A DNA stretch of 64,000 nucleotides. It comes from Oscillospiraceae bacterium. GTDB lineage: Bacteria > Bacillota > Clostridia > Oscillospirales > Ruminococcaceae. The position numbers were made by a program, and so were the translations under genes. The stretch is from assembly GCA_014799385.1 (NCBI GenBank), contig JAAVIC010000001.1, positions 1 to 64,000 on the forward strand, written 5' to 3'. Of this stretch, positions 1 through 7,921 are shown piece after piece (within the stretch, counting starts at the first letter, position 1; every line of letters begins with the position of its first letter). A model generated the notes under the pieces. That model was not told the DNA's origin. It made no database searches and saw only the letters and a list, made by a program, of their open reading frames with translations.

Positions 1-203
1 CCCACCCCCTTTTTCCTGTGTCATCACAGGAAAGCTGTGTCTATCGGCGGCTGCGGCTTTTGGCGGTTTCGCGCGCAGCGCGAAATGCAATTGCCATAAT
101 GGCAATTGCAAGCCAAAAACGCTAAGCTCTCGGGCGAAGCCCGAGAGCTGACCCACCCCCTTTTTCCTGTTTCGTTTCGGGGAAGTTGTGCCTATTGGCG
201 GCA
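1..203. repeat. Direct repeats flanking two hairpins
   Basis: Positions 1-52 and 152-203 are near-identical direct repeats beginning CCCACCCCCTTTTTCCTG; a third copy lies near 14828-14880. Between them are a perfect 11-bp palindrome (TGCAATTGCCA, about 88-112) and a strong hairpin with arms AGCTCTCGGG (about 126-150). No ORF fits. This is an intergenic repeat cluster; its function is unknown. Confidence 0.6.
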
Positions 204-205
204 CG

Positions 206-377
206 AGTTTAGTACACTATAACCAAAACAAGTGTTCGGTGATTCGTGCAAATTGAGAAAGCGAGCGGCGCGGCATACGCGCAGCGTGTGCCGTGACGCT
301 CGGCTAGTTCAGATGAAATCCGCAAAGCGGATTTCATCTGAACGGTTCTCAATTTGCCATTCAGATAAGGAGTTAAT
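206..377 (+). repeat. 5'-leader palindromic repeat, copy A
   Basis: Long arms GTGCAAATTGAGAA (246-259) and TTCTCAATTTGCCA (346-359) enclose two inner hairpins; the second has arms GTTCAGATGAAATCCGC. The element ends in ATAAGGAG (365-372), which is the ribosome binding site of the next gene. The same architecture recurs upstream of many genes here on both strands. Confidence 0.75.
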
Positions 378-635
378 ATGAAGTACGAATATACACCAAA
401 GGGAGTTTGCTCCCGCAAGATGATTTTTGAGGTTGAGGACGGGATAGTCCGTTCGCTTACGGTGGAGGGCGGCTGCAACGGCAATCTGCAAGGTATTTCC
501 TCGCTGCTTATCGGTCTGTCGGTTGATGATGTAATCAAGCGGCTTGAGGGTATCAAATGCGGAATGAAGCCCACATCTTGCCCCGACCAGATAGCTCAGG
601 CGCTCAAAACATTGAAAACGGAGAGTGCGGAATGA
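378..635 (+). CDS. TSCPD domain protein (TIGR03905-like)
   Basis: An 85-residue protein with the compact TSCPD fold seen as a stand-alone protein in Clostridia and as a C-terminal domain in some ribonucleotide reductases. Visible features are the N-terminal YTPKGVCSRKM stretch, a GGCNGNLQGI motif (about residues 32-41) and the C-terminal CGMKPTSCPDQIA segment, with several conserved cysteines. The start follows ATAAGGAG by six bases. The stop overlaps the metF start in an ATGA junction, so the two are probably co-translated. The role of stand-alone TSCPD proteins is not established; metal or nucleotide binding is only a guess. Confidence 0.85.
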   Translation: MKYEYTPKGVCSRKMIFEVEDGIVRSLTVEGGCNGNLQGISSLLIGLSVDDVIKRLEGIKCGMKPTSCPDQIAQALKTLKTESAE

Positions 636-1498
636 AGATCAAGGAGCTTTTTAAGGGCGGCAAGACGGTGTTCTCGTTTGAGATTTTTCCGCCGAAAAAG
701 GACGGAATGCTGGATAATCTCCAAGAGACACTTGAACAGTTGGCGGCGCTGAAGCCCGATTTCATCAGCGTTACGCACGGCGCGGGCGGCAGCGTCCCCG
801 GGTGCTCAACGGCGGATGTTGCGTCCATAATCAAGGACAAGTTCCATACGGAAACAATTGTTCACCTTACTTGTGTGAACTCCACGTTTGCGGAGGTTGA
901 CGCCGCTATTGAGGATTTGCAGTCGCGCGGAATCGAGAACGTCCTCGCGCTGCGCGGCGACATCAATCCAGATATTCCGCCCAAAAAGGACTTTGCCCAC
1001 GCTTCGGATTTGATCGCGTATATGAAAGAGCGCAGTTCTCTCGGATTTTCGGGCGCGTGCTATCCCGAGGGGCATACCGAATCCGAGTCCCTTGACGCGG
1101 ACATCGCGAACCTGAAGATCAAGGTGAACGCGGGCGCGGAGCATTTGATTTCGCAGTTGTTTTTCGATAACGCGGCATTCTACGAGTTTCGGGATAAGGC
1201 GCGCGCGGCGGGGATTTCCGTTCCGATTGAGGCGGGAATAATGCCGTGTGTAAACGCGAACCAGATTAGGCGAATGGTGTCGACTTGCGGAGCCTCTCTG
1301 CCACAGAAATTTGTGCGGATAATCAGCAGATACGAGAACAACCCGGACGCGCTGCGTGACGCGGGAATCGCCTACGCGATAGACCAGATTATCGACCTGG
1401 CCGCAAACGGTGTTGACGGAATCCATCTCTACACGATGAATAAACCATACATAGCGCAAAAAATCTGCGAATCGTGCTATAATATAGTTAAGTCATAA
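632..1498 (+). CDS. metF: Methylenetetrahydrofolate reductase
   Basis: A 288-residue TIM-barrel flavoprotein that reduces 5,10-methylene-THF to 5-methyl-THF, the methyl donor for methionine synthesis. The N-terminus has FSFEIFPPKKDGM, followed by FISVTHGAGGS, the LTCVN segment, a LALRGD loop and GACYPEGHTES, all typical of MetF. The start is taken at the ATGA overlap with the TSCPD gene, because the longer in-frame ORF would read through that gene and lacks its own ribosome binding site. Length is normal for the family. A promoter-terminator RNA unit follows. Confidence 0.95.
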   Translation: MKIKELFKGGKTVFSFEIFPPKKDGMLDNLQETLEQLAALKPDFISVTHGAGGSVPGCSTADVASIIKDKFHTETIVHLTCVNSTFAEVDAAIEDLQSRGIENVLALRGDINPDIPPKKDFAHASDLIAYMKERSSLGFSGACYPEGHTESESLDADIANLKIKVNAGAEHLISQLFFDNAAFYEFRDKARAAGISVPIEAGIMPCVNANQIRRMVSTCGASLPQKFVRIISRYENNPDALRDAGIAYAIDQIIDLAANGVDGIHLYTMNKPYIAQKICESCYNIVKS

Positions 1499-1584
1499 TT
1501 ATTCACCGCTGTTCTCCTCACGCAAGGAGAACAGCAATTTTATTACAATTTTATTACAATTTTATTACAGTTTTGTAATAATAG

Positions 1585-1612
1585 TTGACATTTCAAAAAA
1601 ATATGGTAAAAT
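1585..1612 (+). promoter_or_regulatory. Sigma-A type promoter of the 1.6-1.9 kb RNA unit
   Basis: TTGACA at 1585-1590 and TAAAAT at 1607-1612, spaced by 16 bases. No ORF with a ribosome binding site follows before the terminator at 1840-1875. Confidence 0.75.
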
Positions 1613-1618
1613 AAAGAT

Positions 1619-1875
1619 ATGGAAAGGCAAGAGCCACGAAACATCTTCACTATCGTTTTATAATTATTCCGAAAATCGCCTTATTCCATCTTCCATTTTC
1701 TTTCGGGTGACTGCCGAATGCAATCTCGGCGTTTCCCTCCCGAAATTGCACAGGTGTACCTTCCGTTAACTGTCAATTTGTTTTGAATCTATCTCTCCCA
1801 ATTTTTTACATTTTGCCTGTGTAATTTTACAAAGTTATTCCCCGAGCCGCTCTATTGCGGTTCGGGGGCTTTTTT
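1619..1875 (+). ncRNA. Candidate small RNA, about 255 nt, family not recognised
   Basis: The interval lies between a good promoter (1585-1612) and a plus-strand rho-independent terminator (1840-1875) and has no plausible ORF on the plus strand. A two-tier hairpin is visible around 1705-1747: outer arms TTCGGG and CCCGAA, inner arms GCCGA and TCGGC. Length would fit a 6S-like or regulatory RNA, but no family-specific motif is recognised. The terminator is oriented for this unit, not for the convergent minus-strand gene, because the T-run follows only on the plus strand. Confidence 0.55.
1840..1875 (+). terminator. Rho-independent terminator
   Basis: Arms CCCCGAGCCGC (1840-1850) and GCGGTTCGGGG (1857-1867) followed by a run of six T. 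On the minus strand the stem is followed by AATAAC, so it works mainly for plus-strand transcription. Confidence 0.85.
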
Positions 1876-1883
1876 GTTTCATT

Positions 1884-3257
1884 TTATCCCGTGCGCTCTG
1901 TGCCGAACATAATGTAGTTGTACTCCCGCGCGAGCGCGTCCCAAGTGGGACTTCCGACATACCCCGACGGCTCCAAGCCGTACAGCCGCTGGAACGTAGT
2001 AACCGCGCGTTCGGTTTCGGGTCCGTAATATCCCGTGACATCTATTACGGGAATCTGCCCGATATTCTGACCGATTACACGCAGATAGGTCTGCATTTCG
2101 CGAACATCGTTGTTGCGCATTCCGGGAGTGATGATGTAGCCGGGGTAAATCTCCGCTGCCGCTCCCTCATAGCCCTCGGGAAGCCCGTTCAGAATATCAT
2201 TATAGATTTTGCTGATAAGCTGCCAGGTGCGGAAATCCACAATACCATCGGGATTAAGACCGTAAAACGTTTCAAACGCTTTCACTTGACGTTCGGTTTC
2301 CGCGCCGAATACTCCCGTTTGGGGAACGGACGGAATTTCGGAATTGAAATACGCGATTACATTCAGGTAGTATTGCAGCGCGCGAACTCCCTGACCGTAA
2401 TCTCCGCGGCGCAAATCCTCGTCCCAGTAATTGGTAACCTCACCGGTGGTAAGTCCCTCGCCGCCCAACTCGGACAGTCCTTTTACGGCTGTGAAGATGT
2501 ACTTTATCTGATACCACGTGGATTTGTTGACAATGCCTGTTACGGGAAGTCCGAACACCTCCTGGAATATCATTACCGCTTGCGTGGTGCTCTCGCCGAA
2601 GATTCCGTTTGCGGGAACGATTCGCGGAATTGCTGGATAGTTCTGCCTGATTCGGTTCAGCTCCACCTGAATAGTGCGAACCTCGTTTCCCGAAGAACCG
2701 AACCCAAACGGTGTGCCGGGATAACTCGGAATATTCTCGGAAATCGGCGCGTTGTACACAATGTCAATATCGTCACCGTAATAGTACTGCAAAATTTCAT
2801 ACGGTGTGTAGCCTTGATTCGCCAGCGAAACCGTTCCCCACTGCGACAATCCTCGACAGGTAACGGTCGTGCCGTTGCAGAACATCGCAAACATCGGCTC
2901 TACACTGCCTCGGCGGACTATGTAGTTGTTGAAGATCTCATCAACAAGCTGAGAGATATTTCCGAAGATGTCGCGCCCGTAAACGAACGCTTGGTCGTAC
3001 TGGGTGGAATTGGTAATATCGAAATCGTACCCGCGCGAGCGATACCACTCGGTGTAGACGCGATTGAGCGCGAACGAAATCTGAACATAGATGTTCGCGC
3101 GCAGAGCCGCCTCGGGCCATGTCGGGAAAATCTCGCTGGAGGCAACGTTTTTGATGTAGTCGGGGAACGTCACGGAAACGTTCGCAGCATCGGAATTGGG
3201 CGTTCCCAGGTGGACTATTATCCGTTCGGGAACAAACGGCAAATTACTCGTTGGCAT
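1884..3257 (-). CDS. SpoIID/LytB-like protein with three peptidoglycan-binding domains
   Basis: A 457-residue protein. Residues 1-170 resemble the SpoIID/LytB amidase-enhancer region: WPEAALRANIYVQ (about 42-54) matches the family's EALKAQAVAART segment, and LSQWGTVSLANQGYTPYEIL matches its C-terminal MSQYGA-type motif. Three PG_binding_1 repeats follow (about 185-260, 285-355 and 370-450), each with a D/N-G-x-F/Y-G-x-x-T/S-x-x-A/Q-V core. No signal peptide is visible, so it may act in the mother cell or leave by another route. It overlaps the end of the upstream minus-strand gene (start 4152) by 14 bases, indicating one operon. A role in spore cortex or wall remodelling is inferred. Confidence 0.8.
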   Translation of the reverse strand: MPTSNLPFVPERIIVHLGTPNSDAANVSVTFPDYIKNVASSEIFPTWPEAALRANIYVQISFALNRVYTEWYRSRGYDFDITNSTQYDQAFVYGRDIFGNISQLVDEIFNNYIVRRGSVEPMFAMFCNGTTVTCRGLSQWGTVSLANQGYTPYEILQYYYGDDIDIVYNAPISENIPSYPGTPFGFGSSGNEVRTIQVELNRIRQNYPAIPRIVPANGIFGESTTQAVMIFQEVFGLPVTGIVNKSTWYQIKYIFTAVKGLSELGGEGLTTGEVTNYWDEDLRRGDYGQGVRALQYYLNVIAYFNSEIPSVPQTGVFGAETERQVKAFETFYGLNPDGIVDFRTWQLISKIYNDILNGLPEGYEGAAAEIYPGYIITPGMRNNDVREMQTYLRVIGQNIGQIPVIDVTGYYGPETERAVTTFQRLYGLEPSGYVGSPTWDALAREYNYIMFGTERTG

Positions 3258-4152
3258 TAGGCACCTCCGTAATTATCTCCGACTCACCGTCATCGGCATC
3301 GGGAACCATCGCCACACGCTGAATCGATTGAACTCCGTCAAACACGGGAATGTCCTTTAGAATCACGTTAGCGTAGCCGTCCATTTTTACCGTTGCATCA
3401 TACAGCGCAAACGGCTGAATGTTATTCTCAACGTGCTGAGAAAGCTCTTTAGACGGCGCAGGGAGCGTCTGCGGAGGAGTCTGACCGCTTTCATCGGTGA
3501 GCATTTCGATGATTTCATGCCGCGAACCGGCGATCTGTTTCGACAGAACGCACCGCGCGCCCTTGATCGGCAGTGCCTCGCGCGCCGTGTACACGCGGAA
3601 TGTAATCGTGCCGCGTCCGATGTTCCGTTCGGTGAACTGTTCATAGCTCTCATACTCAGGCTCGGGATATTCGATTGGAGTTCCTCGGCTTCCACGGGCA
3701 AGTTCCTCATCGGTGGGATTTGCGCCAATAGCGGATTCTCTCTGCAGCGGCTCGGGCATTTCGGGTTCGATTTGATCAACGCTCTCATCGGTATTCTCGG
3801 TAATCTCGTCCGAAATCACGTTGTCAATGTCCTCGCCTCTCTCATCGTTATCGGAGATTTCCGAAATCAGTCTGCCATACTCATCGGGAACTTGCACATC
3901 GTCCTCAACATATCCGATAACACGCGGCTGTTTGATCATTTCGGATTCGGGCAACACCCCGGCTCGGGGTATATCCTCGGCTTGGGGTGGACGGGGTGAC
4001 GGCTGCACGGGCGTCATGGGAGAGGAATCCGTTTCGGGTACCACCCCGGCTTTGGGAGCGGGTTTTGATGCGCTGCCCCGGTTGGGTGAGGATTTCATTA
4101 GATCCATCAGCTCGCGCTTGTATCGTTCAATCATATTTTTAGTGTCTTCCAT
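3244..4152 (-). CDS. Proline-rich linker protein with carboxypeptidase-regulatory-like domain
   Basis: 302 residues. A short helical N-terminus (MEDTKNMIERYKRELMDLM) leads into a long, disordered Pro/Glu-rich linker (about 22-180). A C-terminal beta-sandwich-like domain (about 185-290) contains TITFRVYTAREALPIKGA and a DGYANVILKDIPV segment, resembling carboxypeptidase-regulatory/transthyretin-like domains. The start is placed at 4152, where GGAGG (complement of 4160-4164) sits upstream; an 11-codon longer ORF lacks a site. It is translationally coupled to the SpoIID-like gene, so a structural partner role is likely. Function is not recognised. Confidence 0.75.
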   Translation of the reverse strand: MEDTKNMIERYKRELMDLMKSSPNRGSASKPAPKAGVVPETDSSPMTPVQPSPRPPQAEDIPRAGVLPESEMIKQPRVIGYVEDDVQVPDEYGRLISEISDNDERGEDIDNVISDEITENTDESVDQIEPEMPEPLQRESAIGANPTDEELARGSRGTPIEYPEPEYESYEQFTERNIGRGTITFRVYTAREALPIKGARCVLSKQIAGSRHEIIEMLTDESGQTPPQTLPAPSKELSQHVENNIQPFALYDATVKMDGYANVILKDIPVFDGVQSIQRVAMVPDADDGESEIITEVPNANE

Positions 4153-4278
4153 AAAATTACCTCCGTGATAAAATTCTCTTTTCATTTATATGTTTACGGA
4201 GCTTCAATTATTCATTGTTTTGCAGTCGATATGTTGATATGATGAAAGCGGGATAAAGTCCCGAAAAGTCAAGGCTAG

Positions 4279-4331
4279 TGCAAATTCAAAACGTCTGCGT
4301 GGTTTAGGATTTGCCAATCAAAATAAGGGGG
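4279..4331 (+). repeat. 5'-leader palindromic repeat, copy B (short, degenerate)
   Basis: GTGCAAATTCAAAACG pairs imperfectly with CGTGGTTTAGGATTTGCCA and is followed by AAAATAAGGGGG, the ribosome binding site of the 4338 gene. Confidence 0.6.
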
Positions 4332-4337
4332 TTCTAT

Positions 4338-4595
4338 ATGACTGCTAAGGAAATTAATGTAAGCGATTATTTCAAAAAGAACAATCGGAAGTTCATCAAG
4401 TTCGGGGAGAATTTCGCCAAGCTGCTGAACGATGAGGAGCTTATCAATGAGCTTGCGCGGAAAGACCTAGAAAAGCTCGCCAAGGTGTGGAAGCTGGTGT
4501 TTGAGCTGATGGGCGAACAATCTGCGGATAACGGCGAAAAGCTGGCGGAGCTTATCGGAGTGTACAATGACATCGGAAAGGACATCGAACAATGA
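4338..4595 (+). CDS. Small protein paired with terminase (possible TerS)
   Basis: An 85-residue, mostly helical, charged protein that ends in an ATGA overlap with the terminase large subunit gene. Position and size suggest the small terminase partner, but it lacks an obvious helix-turn-helix, so the assignment is by context. The start follows AAGGGGG by six bases within a 5'-leader repeat. The preceding nine in-frame codons of the longer ORF overlap the repeat palindrome and are unlikely to be translated. Confidence 0.55.
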   Translation: MTAKEINVSDYFKKNNRKFIKFGENFAKLLNDEELINELARKDLEKLAKVWKLVFELMGEQSADNGEKLAELIGVYNDIGKDIEQ

Positions 4596-5818
4596 AGTTT
4601 TCACCGAAACAAGAGCAAGCGCTCGCTCTGATGAAGAGCGGCGGATTGCGGCGGCTGAATATCTTTGAGGGGAGCGTCCGCAGCGGAAAGACCTACATTT
4701 CGATGATTATGTGGGCGTTCTGGGTCGCGGGAAGTCCGCGCGGCAGAGCGTATCTGATGTGCGGAAAAACGCTTACCACGCTCAAACGCAACGTCCTTGA
4801 ACCGCTCAGAGAGCTGCTTGGGGATTCGTTCAGCTATTCCATCACCAAAAAGGAGGGGGAGATGTTCGGGCGGAAAATCTACCTGGAGGGCGCGGCAAAT
4901 GCCGAGTCCGAGAGCAAGATACGAGGAATGACGCTGATGGGCGCGTACTGTGACGAGCTTACGCTGTTCTCCGAGGATTTTTTCGTAATGCTGCTCTCGC
5001 GCCTTTCCGAGGACGGCGCGAAGCTGTTCGCGACCACCAATCCCGATTCTCCGAACCACTGGGTCAAGCGCGATTATCTGGACAACAAAAACGTAGACTT
5101 GCTTGCGCTTAAATTCACTCTCGAAGATAATATTTTCCTGCCCAAGACCTATGTGGAGCAGCTAAAGCGGGAATTTACGGGAGTGTTTTACGACCGCTTT
5201 ATTCTGGGTAAATGGGTGCTCGCCGAGGGACGGATTTACGAGGGATTCTCGCAGAGCAGCATAATCGGCAGAGATGATTTGGAAAACCGTTTGCGCGAAA
5301 ATCCGATAATTATGTCGGTTATTGGGGTGGACTACGGCGGCAGCGGCAGCGCGTCCGCGTTTGTTCACGCGGGATTTGACGCGGGATTCAAGAATGTTTA
5401 CGTCCTCGCGGAATACTACGATCCGCGCAACCGCTCCGCCGAGTGTTTGATTTCCAATTTCGCGGAGTTTGTATCCTCACAAAAGGAGCAGTTCCCTACC
5501 CTCTCGCTTGCGTGCTGCGACAGCGCGGAGCAGCTCCTGGTCAAGAGTTTTCGCCGCGCGGTTCGCATTGAAGTCAAAAACGCGCTCAAACATCCGATAA
5601 ACACGCGTATCAATATGCTTAACCGACTTATCGCATCGGGGAGATTCTTCGTTCTGAACGAATGCCCCCACGTCATTGACGCGATTCAATCCGCCGTCTG
5701 GGACGAACGTGCCGCCCACAAGGACTGTCGACTGGATAACGGCACGACAAACATCGACTCCCTGGACGCTCTGGAGTACGCGTTTGAACGATACGAGCGG
5801 CAACTGTTCCGATTATAG
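4592..5818 (+). CDS. Phage terminase large subunit, PBSX family, isolated
   Basis: A 408-residue packaging motor. The N-terminal ATPase has Walker A GSVRSGKT (about 28-35) and a Walker B-like MGAYCDELTL with catalytic Glu; ATTNPDSPNHWVK is the coupling motif. The C-terminal RNase H-fold nuclease keeps acidic positions in VIGVDYGGSGS, LACCDSAE and the terminal NIDSLDALEYAFE. Length is normal and no reading-frame damage is seen. No portal, capsid, protease or tail genes lie nearby, which is unusual. It could be a phage remnant or a domesticated gene. A terminator follows at 5828-5864. Confidence 0.9.
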   Translation: MKFSPKQEQALALMKSGGLRRLNIFEGSVRSGKTYISMIMWAFWVAGSPRGRAYLMCGKTLTTLKRNVLEPLRELLGDSFSYSITKKEGEMFGRKIYLEGAANAESESKIRGMTLMGAYCDELTLFSEDFFVMLLSRLSEDGAKLFATTNPDSPNHWVKRDYLDNKNVDLLALKFTLEDNIFLPKTYVEQLKREFTGVFYDRFILGKWVLAEGRIYEGFSQSSIIGRDDLENRLRENPIIMSVIGVDYGGSGSASAFVHAGFDAGFKNVYVLAEYYDPRNRSAECLISNFAEFVSSQKEQFPTLSLACCDSAEQLLVKSFRRAVRIEVKNALKHPINTRINMLNRLIASGRFFVLNECPHVIDAIQSAVWDERAAHKDCRLDNGTTNIDSLDALEYAFERYERQLFRL

Positions 5819-5827
5819 GAAACAAAG

Positions 5828-5864
5828 ATTCCCGATTCATCGAGTGTATGAATCGGGGATTTTT
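5828..5864 (+). terminator. Terminator of the terminase unit
   Basis: Arms ATTCCCGATTCAT and ATGAATCGGGGAT around a 7-base loop, followed by TTTTT. Confidence 0.85.
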
Positions 5865-5865
5865 A

Positions 5866-5887
5866 GAGCGTTTATGTGAACACGCTC
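5866..5887. repeat. Deleted copy of a MITE-like end
   Basis: GAGCGT followed by ATGTGAACACGCTC reproduces the terminal repeat of the element at 22651-22902, with the interior missing. Confidence 0.55.
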
Positions 5888-5893
5888 CGGTAT

Positions 5894-5910
5894 ATCGACA
5901 ATATTCGACA
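5894..5910 (-). promoter_or_regulatory. Tandem 0A-box-like sites upstream of spo0A
   Basis: TTCGACA (5904-5910) is a perfect reverse-strand 0A box (TGTCGAA), and ATCGACA (5894-5900) is one mismatch away. They are separated by three bases, giving the 10-bp periodicity usual for tandem Spo0A sites. They lie about 120 bp upstream of the spo0A -35 box, suggesting autoregulation. Confidence 0.5.
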
Positions 5911-6031
5911 AAATCTAAAGCATACATTCCGTTAAATCAACAGCATACCTTTGCCGAATATCCGAAAATGTGCGATTGTTATCGCATTTACAGAAATTTG
6001 GAAAAAATTTACAGAAATTTCCAAAAACCTC

Positions 6032-6060
6032 TTGCATTATTTGCCAGAATATGGTAAAAT
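6032..6060 (+). promoter_or_regulatory. spo0A promoter
   Basis: TTGCAT (6032-6037) and TAAAAT (6055-6060) with a 17-base spacer, about 65 bases before the start codon. Confidence 0.75.
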
Positions 6061-6124
6061 ATAATCAGACGGAAAACGGAAAACAAAATTTTCGTCAGGA
6101 TTAAAACTATTGGAGGAAAATAAA

Positions 6125-6916
6125 ATGACAAATCAAATTAAGGTACTTATCGGAAATGACAGCGCTGACTGCGGAATGGCTTGGGCAGGGGCTTTGAAAA
6201 GCGCGGGAATGTACGCAATAACACGGCGGTGCGATGGAAACTCGGTACTTAACTCCATTAAGTCCGAAGCACCCGACGCGGCGGTTCTTGAGGCAAAAAT
6301 GCCGTTCTGTGACGCAATTGAGGTGATACGGCGGCTTAAATTTGAAAAGAAATACGTTCCGAATGTAATTATTGTGTCGAATGAATCAGACCCCACGCTT
6401 GAGCGCGAGGCGGCGGCTTTGGGCGCGGCTTTCACGCAAAAGCCCGTAGACCCGCAATATCTGGTGTCCACCATTAACAGACTGTGCGGAATGACGGAGC
6501 AATCCCCCGAGGAGCAGCAATCCGACAACAACGAGCTGGAGCTTGCCGTAACGGAAATCATTCACCAGGTCGGAATCCCCGCGCATATCAAGGGGTATCA
6601 CTATCTGCGTACGGCAATTATGCTGTCCGTCACCAATGACGAGATGATCAACTCTGTGACAAAGCTGCTGTATCCGACAGTTGCAAAGCAGTATCAGACC
6701 ACCTCGTCACGCGTGGAACGCGCAATCCGTCATGCTATCGAAATCGCGTGGGATCGCGGGGATATTGACGTTCTCACCAAAATCTTCAGTTACACGGTGC
6801 ATACCTCGCGCGGAAAGCCCACCAACTCCGAATTTATTGCGCTTATCGCCGACTATCTGCGGCTGAAGTTCAAGCAGAAATCCACGCACAGTATGGCGGT
6901 TGCAAGCTACCATTAA
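6125..6916 (+). CDS. spo0A: Spo0A-type sporulation regulator with altered receiver
   Basis: 263 residues: receiver domain (1-125), linker and a Spo0A_C DNA-binding domain (about 140-255). The latter is strongly conserved: IHQVGIPAHIKGYHYLR, TSSRVERAIRHAIEIAW and KPTNSEFIALIADYLRL. The receiver is atypical. The position matching the phosphorylated Asp56 of Bacillus subtilis is Glu56 (AVLEAKMP), the first acidic-pocket Asp is Asn11 (GNDS), and only the conserved Lys (QKPVD) and a Ser at the Thr position remain normal. Start ATG 6125 has GGAGG eight bases upstream; the longer TTG start overlaps that site. It may be constitutively active or respond to something other than phosphorelay. Confidence 0.92.
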   Translation: MTNQIKVLIGNDSADCGMAWAGALKSAGMYAITRRCDGNSVLNSIKSEAPDAAVLEAKMPFCDAIEVIRRLKFEKKYVPNVIIVSNESDPTLEREAAALGAAFTQKPVDPQYLVSTINRLCGMTEQSPEEQQSDNNELELAVTEIIHQVGIPAHIKGYHYLRTAIMLSVTNDEMINSVTKLLYPTVAKQYQTTSSRVERAIRHAIEIAWDRGDIDVLTKIFSYTVHTSRGKPTNSEFIALIADYLRLKFKQKSTHSMAVASYH

Positions 6917-6923
6917 TACATAA

Positions 6924-6955
6924 GATTCCCCTCGCCGTTCGGAGAGGGGAATCCG
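6924..6955 (+). terminator. Hairpin after spo0A
   Basis: Arms GATTCCCCTC and GAGGGGAATC around an 8-base loop. The T-run is missing, so termination may be weak. Confidence 0.5.
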
Positions 6956-6990
6956 CGTTGGAATAATTGTCCGCTTCTCCGCATATCCCT

Positions 6991-7150
6991 ATACTAAATG
7001 CCGACTGAAAGTAGACATTCTTTGCGGTCTATTTTGCGCCCTGCTGCGTCATCGTCCTAGGCAGGCGTCAGCCTGCCGTCGTCCTCTTCCTTGCAGGACA
7101 CAAAATATCCTCGCAAATCATTTGTCTACTTTCAATCGGCAATTAGTATT
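6991..7150. mobile_element. MITE-like palindromic element 3
   Basis: Terminal inverted repeats of about 27 bp (ATACTAAATGCCGACTGAAA at left, its near-complement at the right end) flank nested inner palindromes, including GGCAGGCGTCAGCCTGCC. No coding capacity. It lies between spo0A and the next gene, ending just before the latter's ribosome binding site. Confidence 0.6.
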
Positions 7151-7180
7151 AAACAAACGAAAAACAAAGGAGTATGCAAA

Positions 7181-7864
7181 ATGGAGAATGTTGTTGAAAT
7201 GCCGCGAAATCGTGGAGTAATGCCAAAAATCGAGCCGAACGCTGTTATTACATACGAACGGGAATCGACAGATGACGATGACGAACTGCAAATCCCGGCG
7301 GAGCTTACGGACGCGCTGAGCGAAACAGAGTCCGAATCGGAATCGGACAAGACATATCAGCACGTCCGCGCGCCCGAGATCCGGCGCGGCGGTTCGCGTA
7401 TTCTGATGGCGGCTGCGGGTGTGTGCGGGGCTGCCGCGGGTGCCGCTATGGTGTTCATTGGACAAGTTGTTCCTACTATTCAAAACGGGGACTTCGGCGA
7501 GGTGTTCTTCGGAAGGCTGGCAGTCGGCGCGATTATGCTTGCCGCAGAATTTCTGCTCGGATTTTTCGCCCTCGGGGATTGGCTTGTGTGGAGCGTTCCA
7601 ATGCTCTGCGGAATGGCCTGCGGACTGCGTTTGTGCGCCGATGGAAACTGGGCGGGGTTCATTGGCGCGGCATTTACGCTTATCGGTGTGATTTTTGCAG
7701 CCGCGCGTTCCGCGGATTTCTCGCAGCTACTCTTAAAGCTCTCGCGCGGCGGCACGGTATATATGGAGTCCTCACCACGCCGAAGCTATGCAACCTCGTT
7801 TCTCGGATATTCCGCGCTGGTGATGGCGGGGGCGTTCGCTGCGGGGATTTCAACATTGCTGTAA
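7181..7864 (+). CDS. Predicted membrane protein downstream of spo0A
   Basis: 227 residues. An acidic, soluble N-terminus (1-70, with a Ser/Glu-rich stretch) is followed by about five hydrophobic segments (about 72-95, 105-130, 132-150, 155-175 and 205-225). The arrangement recalls small multi-pass sporulation membrane proteins such as SpoIIM, but no specific motif confirms this. The start has AAAGGAG at the correct distance, and the longer ORF would run through the upstream palindrome. Its position after spo0A hints at a sporulation or envelope role only by context. Confidence 0.7.
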   Translation: MENVVEMPRNRGVMPKIEPNAVITYERESTDDDDELQIPAELTDALSETESESESDKTYQHVRAPEIRRGGSRILMAAAGVCGAAAGAAMVFIGQVVPTIQNGDFGEVFFGRLAVGAIMLAAEFLLGFFALGDWLVWSVPMLCGMACGLRLCADGNWAGFIGAAFTLIGVIFAAARSADFSQLLLKLSRGGTVYMESSPRRSYATSFLGYSALVMAGAFAAGISTLL

Positions 7865-7921
7865 ATTATATCATCAAGCCCATACAGACTGTAGAAAAAA
7901 GCCAATTTAATTCGTATTTCT

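Noticed and set aside
2286-3260. A 324-codon plus-strand frame over the SpoIID-like gene
   Set aside because: It overlaps a gene with clear repeat domains on the minus strand and has no start signal.
4338-5818. A prophage
   Set aside because: No integrase, portal, capsid, tail or lysis genes and no attachment-site duplication were seen; only the terminase pair is present.
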